From Caenorhabditis remanei (lineage: Eukaryota; Nematoda; Chromadorea; Rhabditida; Rhabditidae), in contig NC_071333.1 in the NCBI RefSeq assembly GCF_010183535.1, positions 16,800,587 to 16,864,586 on the forward strand: a stretch of 64,000 nt of DNA, written 5' to 3'. The notes under the pieces are model-generated. The model was not told where the DNA came from. It worked only from the letters and a program-made list of their open reading frames with translations, and searched no databases. Positions 59,621 through 64,000 of this stretch are shown in pieces. Each line of letters starts with the position of its first letter. The first letter of the stretch is position 1. The translations under genes were made by a program, and so were the position numbers.

Positions 59621-59696
59621 CGGTTCTCAGCGGAAGCATTACGGGTACCGTCAGGTTTGCTGTGAGGTACACCCGGAATGGATTCGCCAAGAACAG
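59621..59696 (-). ncRNA. mir-56: microRNA mir-56
   Basis: The hairpin on the minus strand has arms GTTCTTGGCGAATCCATTCC and GGAAGCATTACGGGTACC-complement. The mature 3p product maps to 59647-59626 and starts with the miR-51-family seed UACCCGUA. It differs at one position from the C. elegans miR-56 I remember (GCUUCC here, GUUUCC there). The miR-51 family is related to animal miR-99/100 and acts redundantly in development, including pharynx attachment. It is third in the cluster, about 60 bases after mir-55. Confidence 0.93.
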
Positions 59697-59753
59697 AAAC
59701 TGAATTCCGTTCCAACTCACCTCAGATCATGATAAGAAGTACCAAACTGGTGT

Positions 59754-59826
59754 CAGGGGCTCAGCAGAAACAAATACGGGTATAGTTACTCTGTGAAGTA
59801 TACCCCAAGTGTTTCTGCCGAGTCCC
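59754..59826 (-). ncRNA. mir-55: microRNA mir-55
   Basis: A strong hairpin: GGGGCTC/GAGTCCC, GCAGAAACA/TGTTTCTGC and GGGTATA/TATACCC stems with one internal loop. The mature 3p strand is at 59782-59760, begins UACCCGUAU and ends UUUCUGCUGAG. It is nearly identical to the C. elegans miR-55 I recall, with the same seed as its neighbours. Confidence 0.94.
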
Positions 59827-59890
59827 ATGCGACGTTCCGAGTCTGGACTCTTTCACAATCATAGCACACGGAAGGAATGCTTTCAGCGGC

Positions 59891-59976
59891 GAACCCTGGC
59901 TTGGATTATGAAAATTACGGGTACAGACATGTACTCAGAACGCTGTTCACGTGATTTCATATCCCAGTCAGGGCTC
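59891..59976 (-). ncRNA. mir-54: microRNA mir-54
   Basis: The hairpin base is GAGCCCTG / CAGGGTTC and pairing extends through ATATGAAATCACG against ATTTTCATAATCC. The mature 3p strand is at 59923-59900 and begins UACCCGUAAU. It differs at two positions from the C. elegans miR-54 I recall. It is first in transcript order in the mir-54/55/56 cluster, so the promoter should lie at higher coordinates, in the G/C-rich region from about 60000. Confidence 0.93.
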
Positions 59977-60420
59977 GTCTCGCACTTCAACTTCCTGAGG
60001 AATAATTAGGAATATTTGGGTGAGGGATGATATGAAGGAGGGGGGAAGAGGGCAGTTGAAAAGGAACGGGGGGTCGAGGCGGGAGGGGAGGAAGCGGAGA
60101 AGACGACCGCTCGCTGGTGCGCTTGCGAGACCGAATGAGCAGCCACGCGCCCCGAGTGAAGAGAGACACACCACGACGGACGTTTCGTCGTCTCGCGCCC
60201 TCCGCCACTCACCGTTGACACTAACCGGGGCATCGATCTCTGCGTCACGTGAAGCGGCCCCGTCGTACTTTTCGGGGGCGGGGTTTCGCCCCGGGGCCCC
60301 CCGTTCGCCTTCTACACTCACTATGTTGAAAGCGCACGCCCATCCGACACTCACCGCACATTTGTGAGTAACCGGGGAGAGAGTATTGTGAAAGTGGAGA
60401 AGTCGAGGAAAAGTTGAGGA
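59977..60420 (-). promoter_or_regulatory. Probable promoter region of the mir-54/55/56 primary transcript
   Basis: Unusually G/C-rich for the window (for example CGGGGCATCGATCTCTGCGT, TTCGGGGGCGGGGTTTCG), immediately upstream of mir-54 on its strand. Long open frames on both strands here (such as 59968-60558) follow from the composition and are not convincing genes. The transcription start cannot be read from sequence. Confidence 0.4.
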
Positions 60421-61289
60421 ATAGTACTTGACGCGCCGGGGAACGGAGGGAAACTGAAGAATGCGTATGGATATGTGACAGTAACTTATTGGGAGTGACA
60501 TGTCTGGGAGATGATATGATAAATGGAGAAGATAATTGGTGTTGATTGCTGATGGCACTAATTGATTGCAGCAGAAGAACTATCACAAGTCAGTATCACA
60601 AGTCAAGTCAGAAGGATCACAAGATTGGATTCAATGTTTGTGTTGTGATTGGACATTTTGGAGGCTTAATGATGAAACAGTCTAAGGGTTTCAGGATAAG
60701 TATTGGCTGAAAATGTGCCAAATTCTTACTGAATCCACAAATTATTTAGGTTCACAAACAGAATATGAGGTAAACCTGCTGCAGTGAAAGCATACTGTTT
60801 TTATACATCGGGATTTGCATGAAACTCAGACCCGCACCGGAAATTATCAAGCTTTGAGAGTTCCGCAATATCTCAGTGAGCCTGATTTCCGTATCTCTCA
60901 GTGTTTCATGTATTTTCTAAGTTTAAGTAAGCAAAAAGATAAAATTCTCACTTTTCCTCCTAACAGGATACATTGGAAAAATGAAACTTCCCTAATGAGG
61001 GAATTTGAGATTTTTTGCCAGAATGACCCTAAGATCTGATCTTCATTCTAATTCTTGATCTTCTGAAATGACCACTGAACTACAAAACATCTGAAGCTGG
61101 CTAAACAATTCAGTGTCATCGTTTTTTCAAACATATGGGAATGATTTTCACAGAAAAAGAGACACGTGCTGTACTTCATCATAAGAACCAGATGGTGTTA
61201 CTATCCGAAATGTGTAATTGGTAATGTTATCAAAAGATCAAGACGAGAGCATATCTGGGTTCTTGAGAATTGGAGTTACAGTATTGGTC

Positions 61290-61705
61290 AAAAAGGTATA
61301 GACTTTGGCCGATTCCATTTGAAATTGTCCAAGTTTGAGAGTGTGTCATGGTAATTCTGATAGTAGAATTTCAATGTATGCGTCGAGCTTCATTTTCGTA
61401 GTTGACAACTTTTTGTATTGGCACTTCTTAGCAAGTTACATATCGACAAAGTGATTTCTCCCTCGAATCGGTCAAATTCAGTGGAAAATAATGCGATTTT
61501 AGGCTGTCGTCATGAAATGATCAAAACTGTTTAAGAGGCACTATCTGTAAGAGAGAATGTTTGTGTTGGGCCTTGGCACAGTTGCAAAAGCCCGTTGGAA
61601 AAGTTTTAATATGTACGATTCATTAGAAACCTACTGGGTGTGACATTCATACTTACCATGACACACTCTCAAAGTTTTACAATTTCAACGGCCAAAGTTC
61701 ATTTT
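61290..61705. repeat. Palindromic MITE-like repeat
   Basis: The left arm, about 61298-61355 (GACTTTGGCCGATTCCATTT ... TTTGAGAGTGTGTCATGGTAA), is mirrored by 61656-61705 (TTACCATGACACACTCTCAA ... CAACGGCCAAAGTTC). The TTTGAGAGTGTGTCATGG block is shared with the repeat at 51.8 kb. Confidence 0.65.
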
Positions 61706-62093
61706 CTTTTTTCTGTCTGATATCTACTTTGGTGCCTCTACTAGTGTGACGGTTTCAGGAGAAAAAGCAAGCCTGAGAATCAACAAAAATTTATGGATTT
61801 TCAATTATTCCATTCAAAATTCAGCGGAATTCCAGAAACTTCTAAAAAGATTTGATTGTTCTTTTGCCGTATAAAAGTGTTTATAGTTTAGACAAAATAT
61901 GCTCCTCATGTTGGCTTAATCTCAACATTTCCACAACATGAAGCTTTCTTTCATCACTTGCCGAAAGCTACCGTAGCTCGTTTGCATTTTCATATTTCGT
62001 ATCCCATTCATTAATCTAATCCACCGCCCATTTCATATCTTCATACCGGTGTTCCGACCTGGCACCGCCGCCATCTGTCTTAGTGCTTGCAAT

Positions 62094-62134
62094 CTCCAAT
62101 TATCCAAGAGCGCCTGGATTACATATAATTGGAG
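62094..62134. repeat. Short hairpin, about 13-bp stem with bulge
   Basis: CTCCAATTATCCA pairs with TGGATTACATATAATTGGAG around an 8-base loop with a small bulge. It is flanked by direct copies of GGTGTTCCG at about 62047 and 62171. Confidence 0.4.
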
Positions 62135-63276
62135 TCCGTTTTGTGCTCGGATATTACGAATATGCCAAGCAGGTGTTCCGCATCTCATCCACCTAAAAGC
62201 ATAAGGTCGTTGGGTTTGAAGACTTAATGGGTCTTTCGTTGTATTTCTCCCGTTCAAATAGATCATTCGACGAACATAGAGAGGGAGACGGAGGAAGTGA
62301 ACACATTCCATATTTTCTATCTTTTATCTTTCGTCTCAGACGGAACAGAACAGACAGAGAACGGTCACATTTCTCTTTTCCCTTTCCGTTGACCGTATTT
62401 GACCTTATCTGACAAAAGTTTAGTCGTCTTTGGAAAAGGGTATGAGAAACGATAGACTTGATATCGCGAGGTGTCTTGTGCCGACTAACCGAAATGAACT
62501 TTCTGATTCAAATAACATTATAATTGGTGTGAGATTTGGTTATTTGGTTTCCAAAGGTTTATTCATGAAATCATAGTTAAAATTCAATTTCAAACAACAT
62601 TTCAAACTCACGAATTCCTGTGATATTGTAGTAAACAATTTTGAATCCTAAAGGTTTTCACATCATTGTGTCATTTGGCATGACGTTAGTCATATTGAAA
62701 ACTCTGGATATATTTCGCATAAAACATTCCGTCACACTTCAATCTAATCCGTCTAAAAAAATTTCAGCACACGTTCAAGCACGTGGTGGTATTAGTGTTG
62801 GTGAAAGGGGGTCGCACATTTACGAAAACATGTTTACTACTAACCCAAAAACACACGTTGAATGGAAAAATAACGTGGAAAAGGAGTGAAAAATAGGAAT
62901 GAAGAGAGGAAAAGACAACAAAAATCGTATTGAGAGTTACCGGAGAAAAACAAAGAAGGGGCAAGGAAAACAAGGTGTTGGAAGATGGCAAGGGGGGCGA
63001 AGACAGACTGTAAACAATTAGAATCTAGACGAAGGTGTAATAACTGTTATTGCTTCAATGAAATTTGTTTATCATAACATCTTGGAAGGAAATGCCGAAA
63101 ACAAAAACTTTGCTATACGATTGCTGGTGTGGAATTTGGAAATCAAGAATTATCATGATCGTTGAAAAAATTCCGGGGCTACTTTACCACAGAAAAGCTT
63201 ATGTAAGGGATATTTGGAAAAACCGTTTGATTAAGACAGTGCAATGTAGGACAAAAAATGTCATCTATTAAAGAAT

Positions 63277-63520
63277 TTGTATTTGTATACAGTGATTCAG
63301 TACAGCATCAGAAATTGCTTAAAAAATTGTAGGTGTATAGATAAGGAGTCCTCCGCTATACGATAACTTCTTGTAGTTTTAAGCTGTAAAAATGTATTTG
63401 TATACAGAGAATTAGTACAGCATCAAAAATTGTTCTAAAAAATCTAGATGTACAGAGATAAAGAGTCCTCAGCTATACGACTACTTTTTGTAGTTTTAAG
63501 CTGAAAAAATGTAGTTGTAC
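63277..63520. repeat. Tandem duplication, two units of about 122 bp
   Basis: The units 63277-63399 and 63400-63520 share GTATTTGTATACAG, TAGTACAGCATCA / CAGTACAGCATCA, GAGTCCTC, GCTATACGA and TTGTAGTTTTAAGCTG in the same order and spacing. Identity is about 80-85 percent by eye, and no coding is seen. Confidence 0.75.
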
Positions 63521-64000
63521 ATCAAACTGAAGCAAGCTATGGTATGTATAAATTTTCAACAGAAGAAGTGTACAAATCAGTGTTACAATCTATTTAATAA
63601 CCACAGATTGCCGATCGATGAAGTTTTCGAAACGATTTTCGTCTTTTTTTTTCTTTATTGCTCCGTCAATAGGTTTCCCTTAACTTAAAAAGTATCTCCT
63701 GTGTCCCTGCACTTAAAAAAAGTATCTCTATTTGATTAAAGAATCAACTTTAAGAGTTTAGTGTCAAGAGACAGTATTATACATCTGCTGTTTTTTTTCT
63801 TCAAATCTCAAATGTTTGAAATTTTTCGGTCCTATGGTTCAGGTTAGCAAATAAATTCAAAAATACTAAAGGGACCATCCCAAAAACTTAATTCAAACCA
63901 AAACTGATTACAAAAATCTTCTCTAATTGTTAAATCCGGTATTGATGTAGTAATGGTTTCTGAAAACATTTATTAACGTTTCTTTAGGCGATATTTCTGT

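Larger units (their letters stand above)
60421..64000. other. Intergenic tail of the window, repeats only
   Basis: No coding exon recognised. It holds a palindromic repeat (about 61290-61705), a small hairpin region (62040-62190), and a tandem duplication (63277-63520). An open frame on the minus strand (62033-62311) overlaps the hairpin region and has no known similarity. Confidence 0.45.

Noticed and set aside
59968..60558. 197-codon open frame, minus strand
   Set aside because: It lies in the G/C-rich region upstream of mir-54 and overlaps other equally long frames. There is no domain, and the composition explains it.
62033..62311. 92-codon open frame, minus strand
   Set aside because: No similarity recognised, and it overlaps hairpin and repeat structure. 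It could be coding but the evidence is too weak.

Overview
The window is animal genomic DNA from a Caenorhabditis nematode. It is very probably the X chromosome of a relative of C. elegans rather than C. elegans itself. The evidence is A/T-rich sequence, many short introns with TTTCAG acceptors, likely trans-splice acceptors just upstream of start codons, and nematode-type gene families. Several genes match ones I recall from the C. elegans X clones K03A11 and F09A5: the NK-2 homeobox gene ceh-28, a complexin, DUF229 proteins, the spinster transporter spin-3, an orphan receptor tyrosine kinase and the mir-54/55/56 cluster. The mature microRNAs differ at a few bases from the C. elegans ones I remember. 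Exon structures were assembled by hand from splice sites. All complete gene models close in frame.

Layout. 1-625: 3' end of an unidentified gene (+). 1560-2820: secreted protein with several ShKT domains (+). 6451-7557: Cys-rich type I membrane protein (+). 7585-8005: palindromic repeat. 8724-13670: complexin (-) with five clustered first coding exons, all in the same phase, plus a possible internal start. 14610-15518: ceh-28 (+), preceded by two chained short upstream ORFs. 16812-20199 and 27414-29905: two DUF229 sulfatase-like paralogues (+). Between them lie a decayed STR-type chemoreceptor (20598-21876, +), a hAT-transposase-like gene (22106-24110, -) and a stretch of possible decayed coding sequence.

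30503-33303: SERAC1-like serine lipase (+). 37209-38522: four-helix membrane protein (+). 38881-40888: sorting nexin 17 (-), with a likely upstream coding exon at 43133-43258 and a tRNA-Gly(GCC) inside the intervening intron. 43961-44213: possible small secreted peptide (-). 46003-46392: small single-pass membrane protein (-). 48504-51125: spin-3 (+). 52306-55948: receptor tyrosine kinase (+). 56158-56418: small acidic ORF (+). 56762-57324: transthyretin-like secreted protein (+). 59621-59976: mir-54/55/56 cluster (-). The last 4 kb hold repeats and no recognisable gene.

There is no single pathway here. The genes are independent eukaryotic loci: synapse (complexin), pharyngeal neuron identity (ceh-28), endosomal recycling (snx-17), lysosomal transport (spin-3), receptor signalling, lipid metabolism and secreted nematode families. 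The most unusual structure is the complexin gene with its interchangeable N-termini. The rest of interest is the hAT-like gene and dead chemoreceptor between the two DUF229 paralogues, several families of palindromic repeats, and the microRNA cluster.
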